From: JAFDZV01 sp964455525 | GTDB lineage: Bacteria > Bacteroidota > Ignavibacteria > OLB7 | DNA length: 64,000 bases | NCBI GenBank assembly: GCA_964455525.1 | Contig: CAYVWR010000005.1 | Span: 124,001 to 188,000 of the forward strand | Direction: 5' to 3' | In this document: piece after piece, positions 1 through 9,364 of the stretch | Position numbering within the stretch: position 1 is the stretch's first letter | How the letters are laid out: the number at the start of each line of letters is the position of its first letter | Made by a program: the position numbers and the translations under genes | The notes under the pieces: model-generated | The model's database searches: none | What the model was told of the DNA's origin: nothing | What the model saw: the letters and a program-made list of their open reading frames with translations, nothing else

Positions 1-1794
1 CATCTGGTGCTTTCGATGGATATGATGCAGCAGGGGAATGTGGGTGGGGCCGAGAATATGCTCTCGCGGACTATAGATATCGCCTGGGCGTACAAACGCC
101 GCGATGTGCTGATCGATGCGTTTCGGCTGAATGCTGATCTGCAATTGAACAAGGGGAACGTCGCCGAGGCGTTGAAGCCGTATCAACGGGCCATGATTCT
201 CAGCGGTGATGGCGAGGAGCAGGCGCGCTGGCAGTACGAGATAGGGCTGATCCATTTCCGCCAGGGGGATTTCAAGACCGCGCTGGCGGAGTTCGACCGG
301 GTGGATGAGGAGTATTCCCCCGATATCCTCACGCAGTTCCAGACCGGTGTGCAGCGGGCTGCCTCGCTTCGTGTCCTCGGCGAGTATGATAAAGCCGAGG
401 AACAGCTTGATGACCTTCGCAGCAATAGCAATTTTGAACCGTGGTGGGGGATGGTGGAGCTGGAGAGGACCAATCTGGCGGCAGCCCGTCCCAGCGGCGT
501 TGCGCCAAGCGATAGCACGCTCGCCCAGATCGATTCGATATCTCCCGGCAAAAATTATTCGGCCTATGCCATCTACGAGCGTGGCGTGCGGGCCTTCCGT
601 GACGGCAACTACAAGGTTGCACAGGAGAGCTTCCGGCGTGCCCGTGCGGTAAATGCCCCATTCCAGCGCCGTGCCCAATATCTAGGCGCGCTGCTCGACC
701 GTTATTTCGCGGAGACCAGCAAGGCACAGGTGCTACAGGCAGGTGATGCGCCGCTTGGGCTGCCCGATACAAGCAAGGCCCTGATTTCGGAAGCGTATTA
801 TAATACGGCCCGCATCTTTGCCTCGCTCGATGTTCCCGATTCGCTTCGCGCCTATTATAATCTCTCCTATACCTGGTCTCCTAAGGGGGGCGCCGCTGCT
901 GCCAGAGTGATCTATGCCTGGTCGGTGATGGCACGTGATGCCGGGCGTACTGCCGAGGCGGACTCGCTGCTGGAGATTCTGGTGCATGAGTATGAGCTTA
1001 CCGACTATGCGGCCGATGCGCGCCTGCGGCTTGGTTATACCGATTATGCCAAGATTGATCCCTCCGAGGATCTCTATAAATCTGGAATGAGCTTTATGCG
1101 CATCAGCGAACATCAGCGTGCGCTCGGGCAGTTCCATAAGGTGATCGCCGGATATCCTGAGTCGTCGTACGCGCCGATGGCATATTATGCCATCGGGCTT
1201 CTCTTCGAGCAGCAGTTCGATAACCCGGATAGCGCTCTGGCCTATTACAGGAATGTTGTTACCCTCTTCCCGAAAAGCGAACAGGCAGTCTCGGTGATGC
1301 CTCTGCTCCAGGCGGCAAATATGCGCCAGATGCAGCAGCCACATCAGGGAGAGAGTGGCGGTACCGATGGGGGCGTGGGCGATGGGACCGGCGTTACCAT
1401 GGACTGGATGAAGGATAATCCGCCGATTGATGGTTCCTCCACACCTCCGGGGGGGCAGGAGTTGGTACCACTCGGTGGCCAGCGGAACGGTGGGGCCAGT
1501 GGCGGGAGCCTTGAGCAGGTGCCCAACCGTCAGCCACGGTCGATGAGAACCGAGACTGAGCGGCAGTTGATCGGCGTGGAGCTTAACCCACAGGCAGCGG
1601 GCTCCTCCGATAACGGTGGCTCGGTGAGCGGTACCGGTGGCACCCAGACCGTTCCGCCGGTTGATGGGGCGGGTGGATCGCAGAGCGTTCCGCCAGCAGG
1701 GGGGGGCGGAGATGTAACCCCTCCGCCTGGGGATCAGAAAAAGGATGATGACGTGCCTCCGCAGGACCCCATCAAGCGTCGCAGGCAGCGTTGA
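1..1794 (+). CDS. TPR-repeat protein, 5' end outside the window
   Basis: The frame is open from the first base of the window, so the gene is cut at its start; the GTG at position 7 is unlikely to be the true start. The visible ~595 residues are helical, with repeated TPR-like motifs (aromatic/small residue spacing such as AEALKPYQRAM, ALAYYRNVVTLFPKS), typical of a protein-protein scaffold. From about residue 440 to the end the protein turns into a low-complexity Gly/Pro/Ser/Gln tail ending in a basic RRRQR. Long tails of this kind suggest an exported or envelope-associated protein, but the signal peptide region is not visible. A hairpin follows the stop. The precise role is unknown. Confidence 0.7.
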   Translation, partial: HLVLSMDMMQQGNVGGAENMLSRTIDIAWAYKRRDVLIDAFRLNADLQLNKGNVAEALKPYQRAMILSGDGEEQARWQYEIGLIHFRQGDFKTALAEFDRVDEEYSPDILTQFQTGVQRAASLRVLGEYDKAEEQLDDLRSNSNFEPWWGMVELERTNLAAARPSGVAPSDSTLAQIDSISPGKNYSAYAIYERGVRAFRDGNYKVAQESFRRARAVNAPFQRRAQYLGALLDRYFAETSKAQVLQAGDAPLGLPDTSKALISEAYYNTARIFASLDVPDSLRAYYNLSYTWSPKGGAAAARVIYAWSVMARDAGRTAEADSLLEILVHEYELTDYAADARLRLGYTDYAKIDPSEDLYKSGMSFMRISEHQRALGQFHKVIAGYPESSYAPMAYYAIGLLFEQQFDNPDSALAYYRNVVTLFPKSEQAVSVMPLLQAANMRQMQQPHQGESGGTDGGVGDGTGVTMDWMKDNPPIDGSSTPPGGQELVPLGGQRNGGASGGSLEQVPNRQPRSMRTETERQLIGVELNPQAAGSSDNGGSVSGTGGTQTVPPVDGAGGSQSVPPAGGGGDVTPPPGDQKKDDDVPPQDPIKRRRQR

Positions 1795-1830
1795 GCGTAG
1801 GTCCGGCGCCTCACCCTCCGGGTGCACTGG

Positions 1831-1862
1831 AACGCCCCTTCGAGTCGTATCGATGGGGCGTT
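1831..1862 (+). terminator. Hairpin after the TPR gene
   Basis: AACGCCCC (1831-1838) pairs with GGGGCGTT (1855-1862) around a 16-nt loop, 34 bp after the stop codon. There is no U-tract, so it is a possible rather than a clear intrinsic terminator. Confidence 0.35.
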
Positions 1863-2040
1863 GTCGTGTGGTAACGGTGGAACCCGAAGGGGCGGAGCAA
1901 TGGGAGAGGGAGCGGGCACGGTTTGGCTGAATCGCGATTGAGCGATCGGCATATACGTCCCGGCATAGGGCGCTGTCGGGTGCCTCCGGGTTTTCAACGG
2001 GGAGCGGATCTGTCTGTGCCGACCCTGTCACGTTCGGCCG

Positions 2041-2048
2041 TACCTTTG
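2041..2048 (+). promoter_or_regulatory. -7 promoter element upstream of pyrK
   Basis: TACCTTTG fits the Bacteroidota -7 consensus TAnnTTTG exactly. It lies 93 bp before the pyrK ATG in an otherwise gene-free 346-bp spacer. No good -33 TTTG was seen at the usual distance. Confidence 0.4.
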
Positions 2049-2140
2049 TTCCTGTAGCCCCTCCGTTCCATGTTTTCCGCACCGTTTGCTACAAACAAAG
2101 AGCGGTTGGCATCGGATGAATTCCTAAATTGGCCTTCACC

Positions 2141-2929
2141 ATGTCTCAAGAGATCGTTACAATATCGCATGCGGCCCAGGTCGCCGAGAACGTCTACACA
2201 CTTGAATTTGCGTCGGAACGGATTGCACGTGCCACGCTTCCCGGCCAGTTCCTGAACATCAAGCCGAACAACTCGCTCGATCCGCTTCTACGCCGTGCCT
2301 ATAGCGTGCATCGTGTACGCGATGGGCATGTCGAGATCATTTTTAATGTCGTCGGCAGAGGGTCGGCCATCCTTGCACGCAAGGTGCCCGGCGATTCGCT
2401 CGACGTTATGGGGCCGCTTGGCGTTCCCTTTCATTACGAAGGGGAATACGAGACCGCGATACTTGTAAGCGGCGGGGTTGGCATTGCTCCGATGCCGGTG
2501 CTCGGGGACCGTCTTGCGGCGATGGGGAAGCGTGTGGTGAACATCCATGGTGCCCGCACCGCCGGGATGATCGCGGCCGATGGGCGCCTTATCAACGCCC
2601 GCTATGCCACCGATGATGGCAGCCTTGGGTTTCATGGCAATGTCGTCGGCTTGCTGGCGGCATTCCTCCAGGATGAGGAGGCGGGCCGTGCACGTGTATT
2701 TGCGTGCGGTCCGAACCGGATGCTTTCGGCACTTGGGGAGTTCTGTACCGTGCGGGGGATTCCGCTGGAGGTATCGCTGGAGTGCCAGATGGCCTGTGGT
2801 ATCGGTATCTGCCAGGGGTGTCCGGTAGAGATGGCCAGGGGCGATCGCAAGTATACGCTCGTCTGCACGCATGGCCCGAACTACGATATCAACGACATTC
2901 TTCTGGAATCGCTCCCTTCGGTCCATTGA
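2141..2929 (+). CDS. pyrK: Dihydroorotate dehydrogenase B, electron-transfer subunit PyrK
   Basis: Iron-sulfur flavoprotein that passes electrons from the FMN of PyrD to NAD+ in pyrimidine synthesis. It has a ferredoxin-reductase-like fold: FAD-binding RRAYSV at residues 51-56, NAD-binding GGVGIAPM at 111-118, and a C-terminal [2Fe-2S] site with the family spacing C219-x4-C224-x2-C227-x14-C242. Length 262 is normal. The ATG at 2141 is preferred over a TTG 12 bp upstream because homologues begin close to this MSQEIV segment. pyrD follows 58 bp later on the same strand, as expected for the heterotetrameric class 1B enzyme. A TAnnTTTG promoter element lies about 90 bp upstream. Confidence 0.93.
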   Translation: MSQEIVTISHAAQVAENVYTLEFASERIARATLPGQFLNIKPNNSLDPLLRRAYSVHRVRDGHVEIIFNVVGRGSAILARKVPGDSLDVMGPLGVPFHYEGEYETAILVSGGVGIAPMPVLGDRLAAMGKRVVNIHGARTAGMIAADGRLINARYATDDGSLGFHGNVVGLLAAFLQDEEAGRARVFACGPNRMLSALGEFCTVRGIPLEVSLECQMACGIGICQGCPVEMARGDRKYTLVCTHGPNYDINDILLESLPSVH

Positions 2930-2987
2930 TGGCTACGGCCATATGGCCGCCTTCCGGCGCCTGTCGCCGATTTCCGCCAATTGAACA

Positions 2988-3962
2988 GTGCCTTTGAACT
3001 TTGCTCTGACCCCTGTGGCTTCAACCGAGATCGTAATCCGCAACGTCTCCTTCAAGAATCCGGTGCTGACCGCATCCGGCACGTTTGGCTATGGCCTGGA
3101 ATCCGATGCATTCCTCGATGTTGCCGAGCTTGGAGGGGTCGTCACCAAAAGCATCAGCCGCAAGCCACGCGATGGCAATCCTCCGCAGCGCATCACCGAG
3201 ACCACTGCCGGCATGCTCAACTCGATCGGGCTTGCCAACGTTGGCGTTGATGTTTTTCTGGAGTCGAAGCTGCCGATGTTACGGCAGCGCGGCGTCACGG
3301 TGATCGTCAATATCGCGGCAAGCTCCGTCGAGGAGTATTGTTATGTGCTGGAGCGCTGTGAGGAGCATGAAGGGATCGATGGCTACGAGATCAACGTAAG
3401 CTGTCCCAACGTGAAGGATGGCGGCCTTAATTTCGGCACCCATTGTCCGTCGGTGGCGGAGATCACCCGGCAGCTCAGGGGCCGCACCGAAAAACTGCTT
3501 GCCATCAAGCTTACCCCCAATGTTGCGTCGATCGGGGAATTTGCCAAGGCATGCGAGGGGGAGGGGGCCGATGCCGTCTCCTGCATCAATACGGTGGTGG
3601 GGATGGCTGTTGATGCCCGAACCCGGCGTCCGAAGATCGCTACCATCACCGGTGGATATTCCGGCCCTGCGATCAAGCCGATAGCGCTGGCAAAGGTATA
3701 CGAGGCTCGTAAGGCAGTGAAGATCCCGATCATCGGCATCGGCGGCATTATGACCGCCGAGGATGCCATCGAGTTCCTGATCGTCGGGGCTTCGCTCGTT
3801 CAGGTGGGCACCGCTCTGTTCGTCGATCCTGCTGCCGGTATCAAGATGGTGCATGGCATCGAGGATTATCTCCGTGAGGAAGGTATGAGTTCGGTTTCAG
3901 ATCTGATCGGCTCGCTTGATACCTCCATGCAGCCCTCGCTTGTTGCCGCAGGGTGGACCTGA
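2988..3962 (+). CDS. pyrD: Dihydroorotate dehydrogenase B, catalytic subunit
   Basis: FMN TIM-barrel enzyme oxidising dihydroorotate to orotate. Seen: KNPVLTASGTFGYG near the N-terminus, NSIGLANVG for substrate binding, the INVSCPNVK stretch whose Cys is the catalytic base of class 1B enzymes, AIKLTPN, and the phosphate-binding GIGGI and VGTALF segments. Length (324) is slightly longer than the usual ~305 because of a short N-terminal lead. GTG at 2988 is taken as start; a TTG two codons later is an alternative. It forms a likely operon with pyrK. Confidence 0.93.
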   Translation: MPLNFALTPVASTEIVIRNVSFKNPVLTASGTFGYGLESDAFLDVAELGGVVTKSISRKPRDGNPPQRITETTAGMLNSIGLANVGVDVFLESKLPMLRQRGVTVIVNIAASSVEEYCYVLERCEEHEGIDGYEINVSCPNVKDGGLNFGTHCPSVAEITRQLRGRTEKLLAIKLTPNVASIGEFAKACEGEGADAVSCINTVVGMAVDARTRRPKIATITGGYSGPAIKPIALAKVYEARKAVKIPIIGIGGIMTAEDAIEFLIVGASLVQVGTALFVDPAAGIKMVHGIEDYLREEGMSSVSDLIGSLDTSMQPSLVAAGWT

Positions 3963-4147
3963 GCGCATCACATCATCGTGCCGAGGAGCATCGCGGAAGC
4001 CTGTGGCGAGATGGCTCGGGCTGCCAGGTTCTGATACCTGGCGGCGGAAACGAGAGTCCATCAGGGCCACCTTTTATCAGGATCGTCTCTTATGATCGGT
4101 CTTGTGCTGCCGATAGCTGCAATCCCTCATCCTAAACCGATCAACCC

Positions 4148-6499
4148 GTGGCCAAGCTTACACTGAAACGTGCTGATAACGGAGATTCTCTGGAGTTGTT
4201 CTCCGAGGAGAGCGGAGAGCCGCGTGCTCCGGTGCGGATTGATATCGACTTCATCAACGAGCTGAATCCGGTTCAGCGCGATGCTGCCACAACCACCGAA
4301 GGGCCGGTGCTGATAGTTGCCGGAGCAGGCTCCGGCAAGACCCGCGTTCTCACCTATCGTATTGCTTATCTCCTTGCAAAAGGGGTGGCCCCGTGGAATG
4401 TCCTGTCGCTCACCTTTACGAACAAGGCGGCAGGCGAGATGAAGGAGCGGATCGCACGGCTGGTGGGAGAGCAACGGGCACGGCCGCTCTGGACGGGGAC
4501 GTTCCATTCGGTGTTCAGCCGCCTTCTCAGGCGCGAGGCCGAAAAGCTCGGCTATACTTCCAGCTTCACCATCTACGACAGCGACGACTCGCTCTCGGTG
4601 GTGCGCACGGCCATGAGCGAGTTCGGCATCTCGACGAGCGATTTCTCCCCGAAGATGATCCATAGCCGGATCTCCGCCGCCAAGAATGCCATGATAAATC
4701 CTGCGCTCTATCGCTCGCGTGCCTCGGATGCGCTGGAATCCCGTATCGCGCTTGTCTACGATAGCTATGAGCGGCGTCTGCGAACCAACAATGCCATGGA
4801 TTTCGATGATCTGCTTGTCAAGACCATCGAGCTGTTCGAGCGCTTCCCCGATGTGCTGAAACGGTATCAGGATCAGTTCCGGTATATCATGATTGATGAA
4901 TACCAGGATACCAACAGGGCGCAGTATGTGGTGGTGCAGATGCTTGCCTCAGCCCATCATAACATCTGCGTTGTCGGCGACGATGCCCAGTCGATCTACC
5001 GCTTTCGTGGCGCCGATATCAGGAACATCCTCGATTTCGAGCAGGATTACCCCGAGCGCAAGATCTTCCGTCTGGAGCAGAACTATCGTTCCACCAAGAC
5101 GATCCTTGCCGCTGCCGACGATGTCATCAAGAACAACCGGCAGAGGATCGACAAGACGCTCTGGACGGAGAACGACCAGGGGGAGAAGGTGCGGGTGCTT
5201 ACCCTGCGCGATGAGCGCGAGGAGGGGGAGGAGGTTGTCCGCCTTATCCAGCAGAAGGCACGCGAGGGGGTCTCGCTCAACGATATGGCGATCCTCTATC
5301 GCACCAATTCCCAGTCGCTCTCGATCGAGGATGCGCTTCGGCGTGCCAATATCCCGTATGGTCTGGTGGGAGGCGTTGCATTTTATCGCCGCAAGGAGGT
5401 CAAGGACGCGCTTGCCTATATGCGCCTGGTGGTGAACGAGCGGGATGATGAATCGTTTGCGCGTGCGGTAAACACACCGGCGCGTGGCGTCGGTGAGACC
5501 ACGATGAAACGGCTGCGCCTTTTTGCCACCGCCCAGGGGATTCCTCTTCTTATCGCCGCCCGCAACCCGGAGCGGGTGCCCGATCTGACCCCGCGTGTGG
5601 GGCGCGTGCTGAGCAAGTTCGCCGAGATGATCGACACCTATCGCAATCACCTTGGCGACATGATGCCCGCGGAGCTTGTGCGGACGCTTCTGAACGAGGC
5701 CGGACTGTTGCAGAGCTACAAGGACGAGGGCACCCCGGAGGCGATAGCCCGCTGGGACAACGTGCAGCGCATTCTTTCGCATATCGCGGAGTTCACCGAG
5801 GGTGGCTCCGATACCACGCTCGACCAATATCTTCAGGAGATATCCCTTCTCTCGGACTCCGATAGCTACGATGCCGCTGCCGAGCGTGTGACGCTGATGA
5901 CGATCCACTCTGCCAAGGGGCTGGAGTTCCGTATGGTGATGGTGGTGGGGCTGGAGGAAGGATTGTTCCCGGTTGGCAACTCCTCGCAGATGGAGGATGA
6001 TCTGGAGGAGGAACGGCGGCTGTTCTATGTGGCGGTAACCCGTGCCAAGGATCGGTTGTATTTGACCAACTGCGAGCGCCGGTATCGTTTCGGGGAGTTG
6101 AGCTACCCTACCGCTTCGCGTTTCCTGAGCGAGATCCGCGACGAGCTGCTGGAGTTCAACAGCACGGCCTTCTCGCGGCCCTCTGTGGCGTCGCTTGCCT
6201 CGCAGGGACGTTCTTCGATGGGGGCACGTGGCGGAGCAACGCCACGCTCGGCTGCACGCGACTGGAGCGCCCGTTCAGGACAGCAGAACGAGCCGGAGGC
6301 GATCCCAGAGTTTGATGACGATTACTCGCAGACGCCGAAGTCGCTTCAGGTCGGCTCCCATGTGCACCATGGCACGTTCGGCCCAGGGCGGGTGGAGTCG
6401 ATCGTAGGGCAGGGGGAGAAGACAAAACTGACCGTGCGGTTCGACAAGGTGGGGCGCAAGCAGTTGATGCTCAAGTTTGCCAACCTTCGGCTGATGTAG
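4148..6499 (+). CDS. pcrA: ATP-dependent 3'-5' DNA helicase, PcrA/UvrD type
   Basis: Superfamily 1A helicase for repair and replication-conflict removal. Ordered motifs are intact: LNPVQRDAATT (Q motif), GAGSGKT (Walker A), DEYQDTN (Walker B), QSIYRFRGAD (III), the QNYRST motif, MTIHSAKGLEF (V) and VAVTRAKDRLYL (VI). About 80 linker residues lead to a C-terminal Tudor-like PcrA domain (GTFGPGRVESIVG), which in PcrA binds RNA polymerase. The start is GTG at 4148; the first ~40 residues before the Q motif are an acidic extension. The 185-bp spacer after pyrD shows no other gene, and no clear promoter was found. Length 783 fits PcrA. Confidence 0.93.
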   Translation: MAKLTLKRADNGDSLELFSEESGEPRAPVRIDIDFINELNPVQRDAATTTEGPVLIVAGAGSGKTRVLTYRIAYLLAKGVAPWNVLSLTFTNKAAGEMKERIARLVGEQRARPLWTGTFHSVFSRLLRREAEKLGYTSSFTIYDSDDSLSVVRTAMSEFGISTSDFSPKMIHSRISAAKNAMINPALYRSRASDALESRIALVYDSYERRLRTNNAMDFDDLLVKTIELFERFPDVLKRYQDQFRYIMIDEYQDTNRAQYVVVQMLASAHHNICVVGDDAQSIYRFRGADIRNILDFEQDYPERKIFRLEQNYRSTKTILAAADDVIKNNRQRIDKTLWTENDQGEKVRVLTLRDEREEGEEVVRLIQQKAREGVSLNDMAILYRTNSQSLSIEDALRRANIPYGLVGGVAFYRRKEVKDALAYMRLVVNERDDESFARAVNTPARGVGETTMKRLRLFATAQGIPLLIAARNPERVPDLTPRVGRVLSKFAEMIDTYRNHLGDMMPAELVRTLLNEAGLLQSYKDEGTPEAIARWDNVQRILSHIAEFTEGGSDTTLDQYLQEISLLSDSDSYDAAAERVTLMTIHSAKGLEFRMVMVVGLEEGLFPVGNSSQMEDDLEEERRLFYVAVTRAKDRLYLTNCERRYRFGELSYPTASRFLSEIRDELLEFNSTAFSRPSVASLASQGRSSMGARGGATPRSAARDWSARSGQQNEPEAIPEFDDDYSQTPKSLQVGSHVHHGTFGPGRVESIVGQGEKTKLTVRFDKVGRKQLMLKFANLRLM

Positions 6500-7117
6500 C
6501 CGTCCGTTGTGCGGCAGAGCGCTGCTGGCAGCGCAGGATTGGCAATAATATCATGATCCTACGTCTAAAAAGTGTGGCGTGGCCGGTATGAATTCCTCTA
6601 TCAGGATCTATACACAGACGGGGCCGGCCGTGCCGATGAACGCCTGGTAGCATTCCAGAATCGTAGCGTTGAAGCAGGGGGCTGAAGTGAGGGAGAGGGG
6701 TGGTTGAGAGCACTATAGTACCCCAATTCCGGCCCCGGAGGTTGCGTGAGCGAGAGCGCCTAGTAAATTTTTCTTGATTTGTAGCTTGGCGGCGCTGTAT
6801 TATCGTCTCACAATTCGATACGCGTTCTCAATTCACACCGCAAGAATCGTTATGTTTGCGTTCTGGAGAAAGGAGAACGCTTCACGTCATGGTGTAAGCG
6901 CGCAACAAGGTTGGGATCGGCGAGAGCCGAACATGCCCTCCACGACTGCTCGATACCTTCTATCGAAATCCGCCGGTGTTGGTTGCACTCCATTCACTTC
7001 GGCGCTTCGACGCACGATACGGAACGTTCCTACTCGTTTCGTCTACTCTATCATCCCGGTTGATTATAGCGACCGCAACTGAATTCACCCGTCTCTTCAT
7101 GAGAAAGGAACAGTAGT
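6500..7117 (+). promoter_or_regulatory. Long intergenic leader with a -7 element
   Basis: No gene was supported in these 618 bp. A GC-rich hairpin (GCGCTG at 6519, CAGCGC to 6534) lies soon after the helicase stop. TATGTTTG at 6851-6858 fits TAnnTTTG and would give a transcript with a ~255-nt leader for the GldM-like gene. The short AUG-containing frames here do not resemble proteins. Confidence 0.35.
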
Positions 7118-9004
7118 ATGTCCAAAGGCGGAGCAGGCAAGGTCTATTTCGTATTGTACCTTGCTGTTATTCTTGAACTGCTGATCATCTTCATCGAGCG
7201 TGATGAAGCTGAGGAAGGGCTGCGCAAACAACAGAAACAGGCTATCCAGATCGTTCAGACCATCCTTTCGCAGTTGCAGTCGGGCACCGGTGCCACCGGC
7301 ATCACTGCGACTCCGAAGGATAACATCGTGCTGAATGAGAAGGAGCAGGCGGCCAACGTACGTAACTACACCGTGATGGTCGCTGTGGGCGATCCCAAGG
7401 CATCGAGCGTCCTTAACGGAAAGACGGTACGTGGTGATGATGTATCCAAGTTGGAGTATATCGTCTCGTATCTGAGCGATCCCAAAGTCGAGGAGGCCGA
7501 GCTTGGCCCCGACAGTGCGGACATTGCCAACGGCCAGGCGATCTTCAAGGCCGAGCTGGGAACCGATGCCGGCGGCTATGAGACGCCTCGCCAGACGTTC
7601 GGTTCCAGTATCCCGGCCGACGTGACCGAAAAGTATTTTTCGCTCAATCAGGAGCTTACAGACGAGCAGGTCTCCAGAGGACGCCGCGTTAAGGTGTTCA
7701 GCGTGAACTTCAAGCCGAACCAGGGGCCTGGTTGGTACCGTCTGCGGTTCTATTCGGAGACCAATAAGATCCTTGGCGTGACCGGCGAGCCAAAGGATGA
7801 TGATACGGTACGTATCGGCAACATCAAGCTCACCGTTCTGCAGCTTCGCCAGGTGCAGAAGGTCTTGCGCAAGGAGCGTGGCAGTGATGGACAGACCACC
7901 CAGGTTGAGCATTATATCGACCAGCTCCTGACGCCCGATGCGTACAAGAAGCTTGGCGAGAATCAGGGCTTCACATCGTTCAACGTTCGTGTTGTTCGCC
8001 CGGATGCTCCGCCGCCTCAGCAGCCGTTTGCCTCGATCTCGGTTCCTCGCGATACCATCTACTGGTATAATGCCGCTCCGTTCAGCGTCCGGGTCTCGAT
8101 GGGGCCGAAGGAGGCTACCAAGGAGGTTTCCGGTGCGCGTCTGGTTGCCGTGGACGAAAAGGGAAGCTATAACGCCATCTTTGATAACCTACAGCCGGGC
8201 AATAACAAGCTGACGGCGAAGGCTGCCAATGCCGGCATGGTGGCATCCGATGAGAAGGTGCTGGTGGTGATGCCGCCAGAGCTGAAGGCGATGAACGCCC
8301 GTACCAATGGTACCAAGGCGTGGCGCGGTATGCGTGCTGTGGTTGGTGCACAGTACGATCCGTCGAGCGACTGGTCCAACCCGTATATCCCGGACGATCA
8401 TTACCAGACCGTGGTGACGATCAAGGGGACGGAGGTGCTGAACCGTCCTGGCACATCGCATCGAAGCCTTGCCCCTGAGCAGGCCAAGGTGATGACCGTG
8501 GCCGATGGTACCAAGGGTTCGGAGATTGTGACGGACGTGTACTGGAAGCCAGGTGGCACGCCGGATCGTTCACAGTGGGTGCTGTTGCTGAGCAATCAGC
8601 CGGGCACCGATGCAAAGATCCAGCCGGAAGGGGATATGAGCGTCACGTTCCCGATGCCGCAGCTTATCGCAGAGTACTTCGACTACAATATCACGTTCTC
8701 TCCAAAGAACAAGATGTGGACGTCGCCCACGTTCTCGATGGTGCAGCGTATCGGAGCAACGGAGCTTGGTGTGCCTGCCACGGCCACCTGCGCCGAGTGC
8801 GACAAGCATGGTATCAATTTCGAGCTGGAGCAGCCGGACGACAGGACCGGACAGCTCAAGGTGTCGGCGCTGGACTTCACCAGGCTTCTGAAGGATAAGG
8901 AAGCGCAGGGCAAGAAGTTCGAGGTTGAAGTGACGCTTCGTGGCAGAGGCGGGGCTACCAGGACCGAGATTCTGAGCTTCACGCTTAACGTGTCGCAGAG
9001 ATAA
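7118..9004 (+). CDS. GldM-like envelope protein (possible type IX secretion/motility component)
   Basis: The protein has one N-terminal transmembrane helix (about residues 8-27, VYFVLYLAVILELLIIFI) followed by a charged coiled segment and then a long extracytoplasmic part that reads as a series of beta-sandwich domains (for example near residues 300-390 and the C-terminal 120 residues). This layout, a single helix plus a rod of Ig-like domains, is that of GldM/PorM, the periplasm-spanning rod of the type IX secretion motor. The sequence is too diverged for a firm call, and no gldL/gldN-like gene is adjacent. It may instead be a lineage-specific envelope protein. ATG with an AGAAAGGAAC ribosome site. 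The next three genes are outer-membrane or envelope proteins, which supports an envelope machine. Confidence 0.45.
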   Translation: MSKGGAGKVYFVLYLAVILELLIIFIERDEAEEGLRKQQKQAIQIVQTILSQLQSGTGATGITATPKDNIVLNEKEQAANVRNYTVMVAVGDPKASSVLNGKTVRGDDVSKLEYIVSYLSDPKVEEAELGPDSADIANGQAIFKAELGTDAGGYETPRQTFGSSIPADVTEKYFSLNQELTDEQVSRGRRVKVFSVNFKPNQGPGWYRLRFYSETNKILGVTGEPKDDDTVRIGNIKLTVLQLRQVQKVLRKERGSDGQTTQVEHYIDQLLTPDAYKKLGENQGFTSFNVRVVRPDAPPPQQPFASISVPRDTIYWYNAAPFSVRVSMGPKEATKEVSGARLVAVDEKGSYNAIFDNLQPGNNKLTAKAANAGMVASDEKVLVVMPPELKAMNARTNGTKAWRGMRAVVGAQYDPSSDWSNPYIPDDHYQTVVTIKGTEVLNRPGTSHRSLAPEQAKVMTVADGTKGSEIVTDVYWKPGGTPDRSQWVLLLSNQPGTDAKIQPEGDMSVTFPMPQLIAEYFDYNITFSPKNKMWTSPTFSMVQRIGATELGVPATATCAECDKHGINFELEQPDDRTGQLKVSALDFTRLLKDKEAQGKKFEVEVTLRGRGGATRTEILSFTLNVSQR

Positions 9005-9039
9005 TCGGTGCGAAATAGCTCGGATTGAGCTTATATTAT

Positions 9040-9070
9040 CAGCCGCTCGGGGCATGTTCCCGAGCGGCTG
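9040..9070 (+). terminator. Intrinsic terminator-like hairpin
   Basis: Perfect 12-bp stem CAGCCGCTCGGG (9040-9051) / CCCGAGCGGCTG (9059-9070) with a 7-nt loop, 36 bp after the GldM-like stop. The following TTGATCG is a weak U-tract. The rest of the 360-bp spacer to the next gene (9071-9364) shows no further gene. Confidence 0.6.
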
Positions 9071-9364
9071 TTGATCGCGAAGTGATCGCGCTCCTGTCAG
9101 GAGACATCGTTGCCTGTTGAGAGGAGCGTGCTCATCATTCGATTTGGAAGCCGGGGCTCCGGTCCCTTGTTTCCGCACCCTCGGAATGCGGCTGTTCCGC
9201 GTGTAGAGCGTAGAGATCAGCCGGGTTGGTCGTTTCGAGGTAAGACCGGGCAGTGTAACAAAGCGCTTCGGCCAGAAGCCGTTTCTTTTCCAAGTTACCG
9301 TTCCGTAGCACGAATGGTCGACAACGCAAATTCCATATCCTTACTAAACACACGGAATAACCTC

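Noticed and set aside
733..2082. Long open frame on the minus strand opposite the TPR gene
   Set aside because: It is the reverse of a strongly coding plus strand; its product is rich in His/Arg/Pro with no family features. The same holds for long minus frames opposite 13099-14577 and 20287-21534.
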